Source: a virus
IMG/VR virus record: IMGVR_UViG_3300020383_000006
Span: 1 to 64,000 of that record
Strand: one strand, 5' to 3'
DNA: 64,000 nt
In this document: positions 39,335 to 48,690 of the stretch, piece after piece
Position numbering within the stretch: the stretch's first letter is position 1
How the letters are laid out: every line of letters starts with the position of its first letter
Position numbers and translations under genes: made by a program
Notes under the pieces: generated by a model
Seen by the model: only the letters and a program-made list of their open reading frames with translations
What the model was told of the DNA's origin: nothing
Database searches by the model: none

Positions 39335-40589
39335 TTTCGTAAAATTCCTTAACTGCTTCGTCAACTATAATGTCTGACCTATTTATCGGGTTAATTAAAC
39401 CGAACCCTTCAATAGATTTGATACGGGATAAGGCAACATAAGTTTGACCATGGCAAAACGCCCCAGAAGAAATATCAACGACTGCATTTGGTATTGTTTG
39501 ACCTTGTGCTTTGTGGATAGTAATAGCCCAAGCAAGTTTCAGTGGATATTGTTTGAAAGTTCCTGCAATATTTGTACCCAGTTTGCCGTCTTTGATTTCA
39601 TAATCAATTTGTTCCCAAATATATTTTTCAACAAATACAGTTTCTTCAGTTTCTTCTAAAAGAACTTCAATTCGGTCATTTACGAAGCCTGTAACATAAC
39701 CAATTTGCCCGTTTTTATAATCAGAGGTATTAGCCGTGATAATAACTTTAGCACCGTATTTAAGACGAAGTTCTTCTTCTACGGGAGTTTGACCTTTGAA
39801 CCCGTATGATTTTTCACCATAGAAAACTTTTTCTTTCCCTTCAAGTTCAGAATAGTTTTGAGTATTGATACCGTTAGCTGTTTTATTAGTTGCACATAAG
39901 AAAACAGGATCAGTATCCAAAACATCAACCAAGTTTTTGTTGCCATGATAGTTAAAGTAATTGACTGATTCCTCATACCCTTCAGAAGCATTCCTGATTT
40001 TTAATAAATTAGAAATCATTTCTTGATCTGATTGGCGCATAATTTCATTTAATTCAATATAATTAAATCCTGCATCAGCCCAAGCTTCCCCACCAAAAGA
40101 ATAAGGGGAATCATACAATGAAAAATAAGTTGATTCTTCATTTCTTACTACAACTGGTGGTAATTGGTAAAAATCTCCTACAGTAATAACTTGTAACCCA
40201 CCAAAAGGTAGTTTATTTCCTCTAACTTTTTTAAGAATCCTGTCTATTGTAAATAGAACGTCATAACGAACCATTGAAATTTCATCAATAAGAATTCGTT
40301 TAACAGGGGAATGTTTACCAAAAAGCTGTACAACCTTTTTGTGTGGATTGTAAGCGTCTTTTGCTTGTAAAATGTGAAAAGGTAATTTGAAGGCAGAATG
40401 TATTGTCATTCCACCTACATTTAAAGCGGCAATCCCAGTTGGTGCAAGCACAACCGTTTCATCTGAAAAAAGACTAACTATTTTTCTCGAAACGACTGAT
40501 TTACCTACACCCCCAGGACCAGAAATGAACGTATTTTTTCCAAGGGAAACGTTCTGTATTGCTTTATTTTGGTTTTGATTTAAAATCAT
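39306..40589 (-). CDS. dda: Dda-like SF1B DNA helicase
   Basis: 427 residues from the ATG at 40589. Walker A GPGGVGKSVVS (about 24-34), motif Ib LAPTGIAALNVGGMTIHS (about 49-66), Walker B ILIDEISM (about 99-106), motif III VGDFYQLPPV (about 136-145) and motif V/VI TIHKAQGQT and YVALSR (about 370-405). This is the RecD2/Pif1-type helicase of T4 Dda, which starts origin melting and removes proteins from DNA. T4 Dda has 439 residues. Overlaps the DUF115-like gene by 29 nt. Confidence 0.92.
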   Translation of the reverse strand: MILNQNQNKAIQNVSLGKNTFISGPGGVGKSVVSRKIVSLFSDETVVLAPTGIAALNVGGMTIHSAFKLPFHILQAKDAYNPHKKVVQLFGKHSPVKRILIDEISMVRYDVLFTIDRILKKVRGNKLPFGGLQVITVGDFYQLPPVVVRNEESTYFSLYDSPYSFGGEAWADAGFNYIELNEIMRQSDQEMISNLLKIRNASEGYEESVNYFNYHGNKNLVDVLDTDPVFLCATNKTANGINTQNYSELEGKEKVFYGEKSYGFKGQTPVEEELRLKYGAKVIITANTSDYKNGQIGYVTGFVNDRIEVLLEETEETVFVEKYIWEQIDYEIKDGKLGTNIAGTFKQYPLKLAWAITIHKAQGQTIPNAVVDISSGAFCHGQTYVALSRIKSIEGFGLINPINRSDIIVDEAVKEFYENGCRGISLF

Positions 40590-40632
40590 AATATAACACA
40601 CCTATAACGAAGAATTCAATTTTAGTTCAGTA

Positions 40633-41055
40633 TTAACTACTACCAATAGAATATTTTGAATTTAATTTCCATTGGTCTTTTTCATGGTACTTAATAATTT
40701 TTAAACTACGTGCTGATGACATAGGCATTTCCCAATTATTACTAACTGGTTCAATTAAGCCCCAATCCATTAAACATTTTACGATTAAGTTTCTTCGACC
40801 AAGGTCACCTTCACTTAATTCAGCTTCCCTTCCATCTAAGGCAAAAAGCTCAAGGAAATGACAAATATAGTAACGGTCTTTTTTATGTAAAATGTGACAA
40901 GATTGTGTTAAAACCGTTTTATCACGATTAGGAATACCCATTCTTTGTAACGTTTCTTTAACTTTACGGAAACCATCATCAACACCGTCTACAAACTTGA
41001 CCTCAACCATGTTTGAGACGACGATTTGTTGATCGGTTCCTCTCGTATATTTCAT
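40633..41055 (-). CDS. regA: RegA translational repressor
   Basis: 140 residues. From residue 16 (MVEVKFVDGVDDGFRKVKET) it follows T4 RegA closely: QSCHILHKKDRYYICHFLEL, LDWGLIE-like LMDWGLIEP, and WKLNSKYSIG at the end. A strong GAGAGGTAAAAA precedes the ATG at 41055, giving a 15-residue extension relative to T4; the internal ATG at 41010 lacks a ribosome-binding site. RegA binds the start sites of early messages. Last gene of the T4-like 45-44-62-regA order; overlaps gene 62 by 4 nt. Confidence 0.92.
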   Translation of the reverse strand: MKYTRGTDQQIVVSNMVEVKFVDGVDDGFRKVKETLQRMGIPNRDKTVLTQSCHILHKKDRYYICHFLELFALDGREAELSEGDLGRRNLIVKCLMDWGLIEPVSNNWEMPMSSARSLKIIKYHEKDQWKLNSKYSIGSS

Positions 41056-41522
41056 TTTTTACCTCTCAAAGTTTTCAATTTGTTTCTAATTATTTTAATT
41101 TGTTCATCGGGTAAAAGATCATAATATTCTAATGCTCTCTCATTTCCCAGTTTATATTTATCCTTTAAATATCCGATAATTTCTTTATCGACTGGTTCTT
41201 GTTTAGCCCATTTACCGAAACGATTAGACGGGGAAATAGAATAAAACAAAAAATCATGTTGCATTTCTTTACTAATAAAAGGCGATTTGTTCATTTCATT
41301 AGCAAACATAATCGTGTCAACATGTTGTGAAAGAGCCTTATTAATCATAAAAGGGATGTATTCTTTAGCGGTATCATCCCCATAAAGGTAATTCTTTTCA
41401 GAACTAATACTTTTAACGAAGTCAAATAAACCAATCTTTTTACGAGTGATTTCTTCAACTTCTTCGGGTGGCTTTTCAACCATCCCGAATAATCCAATAT
41501 CTTTAGTTTCTTCATCACTCAT
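41052..41522 (-). CDS. 62: Clamp loader small subunit (gp62)
   Basis: 156 residues. LFDFVKSISSEKNYLY (about 31-46), EYIPFMINKALSQHVDTIMFANEMN (about 53-77) and LPDEQIKIIRNKLKT near the end are typical of gp62, which forms the clamp-loader complex with four gp44 subunits. Slightly shorter than T4 gp62 (187). The repeated start LFGMVEKP / GLFDFVKS is unremarkable. Lies between 44 and regA, as expected. Confidence 0.88.
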   Translation of the reverse strand: MSDEETKDIGLFGMVEKPPEEVEEITRKKIGLFDFVKSISSEKNYLYGDDTAKEYIPFMINKALSQHVDTIMFANEMNKSPFISKEMQHDFLFYSISPSNRFGKWAKQEPVDKEIIGYLKDKYKLGNERALEYYDLLPDEQIKIIRNKLKTLRGKK

Positions 41523-41528
41523 AATAAA

Positions 41529-42482
41529 TCACTTAAATTCGATTGAATTCATTAGTTCAGTACATAAAGCACTAAGGTGTAGTTCACGTGAAGGAACAAC
41601 TGCATCATACCGTTGTGCATCTTCAAGAATTAAAATCATATCAGGAATTGACTTTTTGTCAATCGTTTCTTTTAATTCTTTGTACAAGCGCTCATACATA
41701 CGTGACAAATCATTGTCTTTGTTTTGTTCACACCATTGTAAAACTGATTTAAATTTACGTTCACGCAGGTAATCAATAAGGTTACTAATTTCAACGTCAG
41801 CATATTTCATTAAAATGCCTTCGTCTATTTTACCTTGATCAGCGTATGATTGTAAAGCACCCAAAATTTTACGGTTATCAGGAAATAATTTCGTAACCAA
41901 CGTAGCGACTACTGTTTCATCGTATTCTACGCCTTCGTTATTTAAAATATCCAGAACACGCATATAAAATTTTGCTTGCATTCCATCAGATTCTTTAGGC
42001 GTTGGAGCAAAATCAACAGAAGTGAATCGTGAGTGCAACGCTGGAATGATTTTATTCGGGTAATTAGCCGTCATAATAAATGAACAAGACTTAGAATATG
42101 CTTCAGAAGCGTTACGAAGTGCCGCTTGCGTGGCTGGCATCAAATGATCAGCCTCATCAAGAATAAAGCATTTACCATTACCCGACATTGAAATAGTTGA
42201 TGCAAAAGACGCAACTTTGTCACGAATAACGTCAAGACCACGTTCTTCCGAAGCATTGACAATAACGTAATCCATTCCAATTTCATTACACATTGCACGA
42301 GCAACGGTAGTTTTACCTGTTCCTGGAGGTCCAGATAAAAGCATATTAGGAACTTTACCCGTTTTTACGATTTGGGAAAATTGTTTTTTAGTGCCGGAAT
42401 CTAGAATACAATCTTCAATTTTTTGTGGGCGATATTTTTCTACCCATAAAAATTCTTCACTATTAAATTGAATATCTGACAT
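41529..42482 (-). CDS. 44: Clamp loader AAA+ subunit (gp44)
   Basis: 317 residues from the ATG at 42482 (GGAG upstream); the longer frame to 42536 crosses a hairpin and is rejected. WVEKYRPQKIEDCIL (about 12-26), Walker A GPPGTGKTT (about 51-59), Walker B CFILDEADHL (about 107-116), sensor FIMTANY and arginine-finger region LHSRF (about 148-154) define the RFC-type loader. T4 gp44 has 319 residues. Loads the gp45 clamp at primer ends and for late transcription. Confidence 0.95.
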   Translation of the reverse strand: MSDIQFNSEEFLWVEKYRPQKIEDCILDSGTKKQFSQIVKTGKVPNMLLSGPPGTGKTTVARAMCNEIGMDYVIVNASEERGLDVIRDKVASFASTISMSGNGKCFILDEADHLMPATQAALRNASEAYSKSCSFIMTANYPNKIIPALHSRFTSVDFAPTPKESDGMQAKFYMRVLDILNNEGVEYDETVVATLVTKLFPDNRKILGALQSYADQGKIDEGILMKYADVEISNLIDYLRERKFKSVLQWCEQNKDNDLSRMYERLYKELKETIDKKSIPDMILILEDAQRYDAVVPSRELHLSALCTELMNSIEFK

Positions 42483-42509
42483 AAATGAACTCCACATGAT
42501 AAAGTAATT

Positions 42510-42534
42510 GGGGTATAAATCAAAATTATACCCC
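42510..42534 (-). terminator. Hairpin between genes 45 and 44
   Basis: GGGGTATAA (42510-42518) pairs perfectly with TTATACCCC (42526-42534) around a seven-base loop. No long U-run; probably a partial terminator or processing site that sets the ratio of clamp to loader. Confidence 0.65.
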
Positions 42535-42556
42535 ACATAAATTTAGTTTATATTGG

Positions 42557-43273
42557 TTAGCCTTCCCACTTAGAACCAATATTCATAGCAACCCAGAATG
42601 TTTTACCTGAACCGCTTTCTACTTTTGAAATTTTCTTAGAAACAATAGAAAAGTTTAAATCGCCTTCGCCTTCTAAAACACTAACGTTTTGGCTATCCAA
42701 TTTGTAGAACATTTGGAACGTTAAATCAGTTTCCATTAATTCAATAGAAAATTTATTTGTTTCGTTTTCATCGCCGCTATTTTTGTTAAACGCAGTGATT
42801 GAAACAGTTTCACCGTCAGCAATAAAACCAACGTATTCCAGCTTCATTGTTTTTGCTGCGTCCATAATAGAAGCAAATTGTGATTGAGTTACCTCTAATT
42901 CAATATCAGGATCACTTAAATCAGGCGTTTTTTCGGTATAAGAGCCTTTAACGAAATCAGGATCACTTTCCATATAACGGATTTTTTGTTTACCGTCATC
43001 AGATTTAATTAAAAGGTATTTGTCATTGGAAAAATCTAACGTAGGATCTTCAATGATAGAAGTCACTCGCAAAAACTCACCCAAGTCATAAATGTTAAAA
43101 TCACGAGGGAACTGATCTTCAAGTGGAGCATGAAGAAGTAAATTTGCAGAGTTAGTGCAAACTTTTAGTGTATCGCTATCAGCTTTCAAACGAACGCTTT
43201 GATTGACATCATAAGCACTTTTCAATGTCTCAATAGTAGGTTTGCTGATTTTCATAGTCATATCATCAGACAT
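42557..43273 (-). CDS. 45: Sliding clamp (gp45)
   Basis: 238 residues with the repeated beta-alpha pattern of the clamp: MKISKPTIETLKSAYDVNQS, LLIKSDDGKQKIRYM, VTQSQFASIMDAAKTMKLEY and FWVAMNIGSKWEG at the end. T4 gp45 has 228 residues. A trimer that tethers the polymerase and, with gp33 and gp55, activates late promoters. Separated from gene 44 by a hairpin that could lower expression downstream. Confidence 0.92.
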   Translation of the reverse strand: MSDDMTMKISKPTIETLKSAYDVNQSVRLKADSDTLKVCTNSANLLLHAPLEDQFPRDFNIYDLGEFLRVTSIIEDPTLDFSNDKYLLIKSDDGKQKIRYMESDPDFVKGSYTEKTPDLSDPDIELEVTQSQFASIMDAAKTMKLEYVGFIADGETVSITAFNKNSGDENETNKFSIELMETDLTFQMFYKLDSQNVSVLEGEGDLNFSIVSKKISKVESGSGKTFWVAMNIGSKWEG

Positions 43274-43335
43274 AATAAAAACTCCTGTAATAATAAAGAA
43301 ATGATATTATAGTGTATAATTGTTTAAATTAAAAC

Positions 43336-45045
43336 TCATTCTTCTTCAAACTCAGTAAATCCTTCTTCAAGTTTGAACCGAATTGAGCTATGGAAATAAT
43401 CCATGAATTCATCATAACGTTGCGTGATAATAAAAACGTTCTTATCAGTTAACATTTCTTTACATAAATTCATGAAATCTTTAACGCCATCTTGGTCAAG
43501 ATTTTCTAAAATTTCATCGAGTAACAAAACATTAGAAACAACGCTATTTTTAATGGAAGCAACTTCCAATAAAGCTAACCAGATAGCCAAATTAACTCGA
43601 GACTTTTGCCCTGTCGAAAGGTTCGACATAGTAAAGTTCTCTTTATTTAGTGCAGCAAAAGATTCCTTAAAGTTTTCATCAAGCGTCATGTTGATGTAGA
43701 AATTCATTGCTTGCAAATATTCGTTCAACTTTTTATTGATTAAATCAATATATTCTTTAATGATTACCGCTTTAACGCCATCATCTTTTAAAACGTTCCT
43801 TAAACGTTCTAGGAGATCACTTTTATCAATGAGTGAAGCAAGTACCTCACGTTGTTCAGATAATTGCTCTTCGAGCGTTTCATACTTACTTACTGCTTCG
43901 TTTAGTTTAGCGTTATCATCAGATTTTTCATTTAGTTTAGAAACTAGCTTTGAACGGTTTCTTTCAATGATACTTAACTCATTTTCAAGTGTTCTTCGTT
44001 CCGAACGAAGTTCATTATAACGTTCTTTTGCGCTTTTTAGTTTATTTTCTTTTGAAACAATTTCTTCTATGGTACCAAGCAATTCAGAAATATGGTTTTT
44101 ATTTTCTTGAATAACACGTTCAGAAGAATCAATTTTGTTTGCCTTTAACCCTTCATCAATATCTTGTTCACAAGTAGGACAAACATCATTTTCATTAAAA
44201 AACTTTAATATGCGTTCTTGTGCATTAATATTGTGTTCAAAATTAGTACCTAAATCTTGAAGTTCACGTTTTTGTTTTTTGACTTTATCCAATTTTGAAA
44301 AATCAAGAAGTTCATCAATCTTACTATCAATTTCCTTAATTTCAGATTCTACCCTTTCAGAATCTTCGTCCAAAGAATCAATTTCTTCTTGTGTTTCTTT
44401 TTCCAAAGATTCTTGGGAATCCTTTATCGTACTAATGACTTCTTTTTGACTTGAAATTTTGTTACGGGTAATTTCTATTGCATTTTCTTGGTTGGTTACA
44501 TCATTATTGTTTTGTTTGATTTTCTCTTTACAAATTTTATTCATAACGGAGAAAATACTAATACCAAGGATATCCTCAACAACCTTTCTACGTTCAGCGG
44601 TACTTAATGACATAAATGGTTTATATTGTTCTTTATTCAACATAACCACTTGAGTGAACATCATATAGTCCATACCCAAAATACCGTCAAGTTTTTTCTG
44701 GTAATCAGAAGCTCTTGCATCTTGTTCAATGAGTTCATCATTTTTATATATTTCAAACTTCTTAGGTTTTTCACCTCGGACAATTTTATAATCATCACCA
44801 CGAGTTGAAAATTCAATCTCAACTAATAAATTTTTCTTATTAGTTGAGTTAATTGCATCAGCAAGTTTAGCGCCATTAGGAAATTTACCAAATAACCCAT
44901 AGGTAAACGCAAACAACATTGTTGATTTACCTGAACCATTATTCCCGCCAATCAACGTGTTTTGGTTTCGGTCTAACTGAATAGTTATTGGGTGATTCCC
45001 AACAGATTGAACGTTCTTGTATTTTAGTGTAGTAAAGTGAGCCAT
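43336..45045 (-). CDS. 46: Recombination endonuclease ATPase subunit (gp46, Rad50-like)
   Basis: 569 residues. Walker A GGNNGSGKST (about 34-43), long coiled-coil arms (about 170-280 and 310-410) separated by the zinc-hook motif CPTCEQD (about 291-297), the ABC signature LSTGQKSRVN (about 478-487) and Walker B NVLLLDEIL (about 505-513). With gp47 it forms the T4 Mre11/Rad50 complex that resects DNA ends for recombination-dependent replication and host DNA breakdown. T4 gp46 has 560 residues. Confidence 0.96.
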   Translation of the reverse strand: MAHFTTLKYKNVQSVGNHPITIQLDRNQNTLIGGNNGSGKSTMLFAFTYGLFGKFPNGAKLADAINSTNKKNLLVEIEFSTRGDDYKIVRGEKPKKFEIYKNDELIEQDARASDYQKKLDGILGMDYMMFTQVVMLNKEQYKPFMSLSTAERRKVVEDILGISIFSVMNKICKEKIKQNNNDVTNQENAIEITRNKISSQKEVISTIKDSQESLEKETQEEIDSLDEDSERVESEIKEIDSKIDELLDFSKLDKVKKQKRELQDLGTNFEHNINAQERILKFFNENDVCPTCEQDIDEGLKANKIDSSERVIQENKNHISELLGTIEEIVSKENKLKSAKERYNELRSERRTLENELSIIERNRSKLVSKLNEKSDDNAKLNEAVSKYETLEEQLSEQREVLASLIDKSDLLERLRNVLKDDGVKAVIIKEYIDLINKKLNEYLQAMNFYINMTLDENFKESFAALNKENFTMSNLSTGQKSRVNLAIWLALLEVASIKNSVVSNVLLLDEILENLDQDGVKDFMNLCKEMLTDKNVFIITQRYDEFMDYFHSSIRFKLEEGFTEFEEE

Positions 45046-45060
45046 TACAAATTCCTTTCA

Positions 45061-46131
45061 TTAACCAAATTCTTTCAATTCAAGTTCAGCTTCCGATTTA
45101 ACTTCAGAAAACAATTCTAAAATAGATTCATCTTCATTAACGTAGTCAGAAACATAATCCTCAATTTCTTTTGTATCAGAAACTTCAATTTCATTAGTAT
45201 TAACTTCATTCGGTATGACCGTATTGTCAATTACATCAACCGAGATAGGGTTAAATTTTTCAATTTTACTGACAACTTCCTTCAAATCAACTTTGTTGTA
45301 TTCATCATTAATGACTATACGAACAAATTGGTTTTCACAAAGGTCTTTTAAATCTTCTTTAGACATTTCACAAACTTCGTCAACATGAAAATCTAATTTA
45401 GTAAACAAACAATATTCATTTTCATGAAGTTCAAAATAGTTTGTATCTGGGTCGTAAACCTGGAAACCACGCCAGTCATTATGGTCTTGCCAATTATAAT
45501 GGAACAACGCCCCAATATATTCAATATTCCCAAGAATATTTCTATGATGAAAATGCCCAGAAAGGACTTTGTGGAAATTTTTTAGTTGACTAGGCTTTAA
45601 CCCTGACTCAGCGATTTTAGAACTCTTGTACATCTTAGCGCCTTCAATTTCAAAGTGCCCAACTAAGATATGGTCATCATCAGCGTAATATTTTAAATCT
45701 TCTAGCAGTAAATCTGAATTTTCTCGATTTAACCAAGGACATAATACAAATTTCTTTCCTTCAGTTTCCACCACTTCAATACCGTTATCAATAACTCGGA
45801 TATTATCGGAAGTCTTAAGGATAGAAAGGGAATTGATTTTGTTTGTATTTTTATAGGCAATGTCATGATTACCCGCAATAACGTGCATGGTTGCACCGGA
45901 ATCTTCGAGTAAAGGAATAAATTCATTAATTACAAAATCAATATCATTAAGGGAAAGGGAATTTCTATTATCAAAAAAATCACCTGCGTGAATGATCGTT
46001 TTGATATTATTTTCTTTAATAAAAGGGAATAATTCTTCTTTGTAGTATAACCGAAATAGTTCCCTAAAAACTTTTGAACCACCTCTTGCACCAAGATGAG
46101 TGTCAGTGATAAACAAAACCTTATCGCTCAT
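45061..46131 (-). CDS. 47: Recombination endonuclease nuclease subunit (gp47, Mre11-like)
   Basis: 356 residues. All metallophosphoesterase motifs are present: FITDTHLG (Asp8, His10 region), HAGDFFDNR (about 47-55), VIAGNHD (about 84-90), VGHFEIEG (about 154-161) and SGHFHHR (about 187-193). The C-terminal 60 residues are acidic (IEVSDTKEIEDYVSDYV). T4 gp47 has 339 residues. Forms the nuclease complex with gp46, whose gene follows after 15 nt. Confidence 0.95.
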   Translation of the reverse strand: MSDKVLFITDTHLGARGGSKVFRELFRLYYKEELFPFIKENNIKTIIHAGDFFDNRNSLSLNDIDFVINEFIPLLEDSGATMHVIAGNHDIAYKNTNKINSLSILKTSDNIRVIDNGIEVVETEGKKFVLCPWLNRENSDLLLEDLKYYADDDHILVGHFEIEGAKMYKSSKIAESGLKPSQLKNFHKVLSGHFHHRNILGNIEYIGALFHYNWQDHNDWRGFQVYDPDTNYFELHENEYCLFTKLDFHVDEVCEMSKEDLKDLCENQFVRIVINDEYNKVDLKEVVSKIEKFNPISVDVIDNTVIPNEVNTNEIEVSDTKEIEDYVSDYVNEDESILELFSEVKSEAELELKEFG

Positions 46132-46190
46132 ATATAAATTCCTTCATAATTTAATCATATAACAAAATTGTGTTCAAATATTAGCTTTTT

Positions 46191-46832
46191 TTAATTAAAT
46201 AGTAAAGCTGAATCAGTTTCTTCTTGTTCCTCAGAAACACCTTTTTTATTAAAATTGTTTTCTTCGTAAGTTTTTATGAATTGTTTCCTTGACGCAGTAA
46301 CCTCATTATTAAGGTCTTGTTGTTGGAGGTCACTTTCTATAACGTTGTCATCAGTCAGTGCCATGAATTCTTGAGCTTCATCAATTTTTTTGTATTTTAT
46401 ATAAAGTTGTTTACGTTCTTTTCTTAGTTGTTCAAGGAGAGCGTTGTTGATGATTGAAGTTAGGTATGCAAACGGATTATTGGATTTTTCTGGGTCAAAA
46501 CCATTACCGCGAATTGCTGCAGTCATTACTGCATTGGATATAAATTCTTCCTTCCACGATTCACTTGCCATTCGAGTAACTCTCCAAGAATTGCAACGAC
46601 GTTTTGCTATTTGTAAAATAGCCCTACCAATAACTTCAGGAAGAGGTGGTGCAGGTAGATCACGTTCATCATGCAGTAACTTTATTTTCCTATATTTTTT
46701 GTATGCTTCAAGGCATTGTTTGTTATCTACATAGTGAGCATTCTTTTGTTTTGTTTCTTTAAGTTTACCTTCTGAAACTAATAGTTCTTCTATTTCTTCT
46801 TCTGAATATATTCTTGATTGATTTTTAATCAT
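46191..46832 (-). CDS. 55: Late-promoter sigma factor (gp55)
   Basis: 213 residues. The region FDPEKSNNPFAYLTSIINNALLEQLRKERKQ (positions about 104-134) is the conserved sigma-2-like core of gp55 that recognises TATAAATA; RRCNSWRVTRMASESWKEEF precedes it and an acidic, Gln-rich C-terminus would hold the clamp-binding end (SALLFN). Longer than T4 gp55 (185). A TTTACT-type promoter lies 230 nt upstream, giving a long leader. Confidence 0.92.
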   Translation of the reverse strand: MIKNQSRIYSEEEIEELLVSEGKLKETKQKNAHYVDNKQCLEAYKKYRKIKLLHDERDLPAPPLPEVIGRAILQIAKRRCNSWRVTRMASESWKEEFISNAVMTAAIRGNGFDPEKSNNPFAYLTSIINNALLEQLRKERKQLYIKYKKIDEAQEFMALTDDNVIESDLQQQDLNNEVTASRKQFIKTYEENNFNKKGVSEEQEETDSALLFN

Positions 46833-47062
46833 AACGTAAAACTTCCTCGCGCGCGGAATATTTGTTTAAAGTATGATTCAATTATAATTCAATTATTGAA
46901 TAATTTAAATTGTTTAACAATTATATTCATACTTTAATTATACTTTATATATGAATGATTGTATAAAACCTATAAGTGTTAATTCTGAGAAGTTCATCTT
47001 CGAGGAATTTATCCACTTAGTTTTATTTTCTTTTGGAGTTGAACTGACTTGAAAGTCAAGTT
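46833..47062. other. Long AT-rich leader of gene 55 with palindromes
   Basis: About 230 nt without a gene. It holds several palindromes (TTCAAT/ATTGAA near 46878, AATTGTT/AACAATT near 46910, TGACTT/AAGTCA near 47046) and a short GC-rich CGCGCGCGG at about 46849. Probably the untranslated leader of gp55, open to post-transcriptional control; no specific element recognised. Confidence 0.35.
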
Positions 47063-47091
47063 AGTCTATATTAAAAATTGAAGGAAGTAAA
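47063..47091 (-). promoter_or_regulatory. Phage promoter TTTACT-17-TAGACT fused to uvsW terminator
   Basis: Minus strand: TTTACT at 47091-47086, TAGACT at 47068-47063, spacer 17. It directly follows a hairpin (CCGTG/CACGG, about 47094-47119) at the end of uvsW, so the hairpin T-run becomes the -35. Confidence 0.65.
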
Positions 47092-47100
47092 CCCCGTGAA

Positions 47101-48681
47101 CTAAAATAAATCCACGGAGGTTGTATCAGGTAGTTCATACTTGTCAAAATTTACCTCATGCTCTTCATCTGTATAATATTCAATCCTTTTTATAGCATGC
47201 TTGTAACACGAGTTCTTTTGTCCATCTAAACTAAGGTCATCGACAATATCAATGATATTACCTGACTCTTTAGTTTTATGGTTACGCATAAGACGCCCAA
47301 CGGTTTGTAAGACCTTTATTTTAGCTTTGCCTGAAGATACAAAAAATGCCCAATGCAACTTTTTGATGGAAACGCCTTGTTTCATTGTACCAAAGGAAGC
47401 GAATATAACTGCATCATCATAATTTTCCATAGATTTACGGATTTCTTCGCGTTCATCACCTTTGACACCACCAACTATAAGGAAAACAGGTTTATTTGGA
47501 TGAGATTCTTTGTATTGTTCATACATTTCTTTACCATAACCCTCAACGCGGTCGAACAATACAATTTTATTTCCCTCGAAAAAGTCGATCATAGAAAAAA
47601 CGAAATCCGTTCTTTCCTTTAGGGAATTAATAAAATCAACCTCATAGTTCCACGTTTTCGCACCGCCACCGATTGCTTTATCTTTCGCGGCAAATTCTTT
47701 TCTTGCTTCCCAAAACTTTTTGCGTAAATGTAGTGGGTAATTTAAGATAGACATGTAAATCTTTATTTTGCTTGCGTTACCCATGTCAATGATTTGTTTA
47801 GCGGTTGTGAACCGTTTAATTGGACCAAGTAAAGCATGGATTTGCATTTCATCGCATTCCATACCGTTTAGAGTACCTGTTACACCGTGTTTAATCGGTG
47901 CTTTGTTACAAGATTCAAGAATTCTACCCAATTCTTTAGCGGAAGCGGAATGTGTTTCATCCACAAGTACTGCTTTAATGTCCTCATAAACCCATAGGGG
48001 CATGTTTGACATTGATTGCCACGTAGTTACTATGATTTGACAATTTAGCTCTTTAGGATACTTTGCAGACACTTTTTGGACGTGTTTACTGACTGACCAA
48101 TCACGATTAGGTTTATTGGAATAATTTTCAAAATCTGAATATATTTGTTCAACCAACGCTACTGAGGGAACACAAATTACAATATGTTTGCCCTGGAATT
48201 CATCCATCAATTGATAAGCTCTAGCGACTGCGTATATGATAAGTGATTTACCCGATGAAGTGGCTAGTAATGATGTTGTTCTATCCATGTTCATCATGTA
48301 TTTGAACGCATCTTTTTGGTAATCATACGGTGTTAGCGGTTCACCTTCGTCGTGGATATCCAAAAAATTGAAAAATTCATTAACATCTTCATCATCAAGT
48401 TGTTCACCGGAAGGTAACAAGTCAGGGTCAACGTTATATTCCCAACCTTTTTTATTTAATAATTCAAGCAACGGCAATAGAAGCCCGACATGCATTCTTT
48501 TGGTTCTTCTATTATAGAGTTTTTTAATTCCGTCCCAGTGACCTTTTTTAACTCTAGGGTCAAATTCATTACCTGCCTTAAATGAGAACCTATCCTGTAT
48601 GTCCAGTTCTTGGTATACCTCAGAACAAAGAACCTTCATCCAAGTTTCATCTAATTTAGTAATGTTAACCAGTTCACTCAT
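47101..48681 (-). CDS. uvsW: UvsW-type SF2 helicase
   Basis: 526 residues. N-terminal domain (residues 1-90; GHWDGIKKLYNRRTKRMHVG) as in UvsW, then the Q-motif-like PLTPYDYQKDAF (about 114-125), Walker A ATSSGKS (about 138-144), DETH box VLVDETHSA (about 238-246), and motifs V/VI ASFGTMKQGVSIKKL and VGRLMRNHK (about 430-475). T4 UvsW (587 residues) unwinds R-loops and branches forks, switching from origin to recombination-dependent replication. About 60 residues shorter, mainly at the C-terminus. Confidence 0.93.
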   Translation of the reverse strand: MSELVNITKLDETWMKVLCSEVYQELDIQDRFSFKAGNEFDPRVKKGHWDGIKKLYNRRTKRMHVGLLLPLLELLNKKGWEYNVDPDLLPSGEQLDDEDVNEFFNFLDIHDEGEPLTPYDYQKDAFKYMMNMDRTTSLLATSSGKSLIIYAVARAYQLMDEFQGKHIVICVPSVALVEQIYSDFENYSNKPNRDWSVSKHVQKVSAKYPKELNCQIIVTTWQSMSNMPLWVYEDIKAVLVDETHSASAKELGRILESCNKAPIKHGVTGTLNGMECDEMQIHALLGPIKRFTTAKQIIDMGNASKIKIYMSILNYPLHLRKKFWEARKEFAAKDKAIGGGAKTWNYEVDFINSLKERTDFVFSMIDFFEGNKIVLFDRVEGYGKEMYEQYKESHPNKPVFLIVGGVKGDEREEIRKSMENYDDAVIFASFGTMKQGVSIKKLHWAFFVSSGKAKIKVLQTVGRLMRNHKTKESGNIIDIVDDLSLDGQKNSCYKHAIKRIEYYTDEEHEVNFDKYELPDTTSVDLF

Positions 48682-48690
48682 AATAATCCT

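Noticed and set aside
43736-44020. Ser-rich plus-strand frame opposite gene 46
   Set aside because: Antisense shadow of the gp46 coiled coil; composition is the mirror of Glu/Lys-rich coding.
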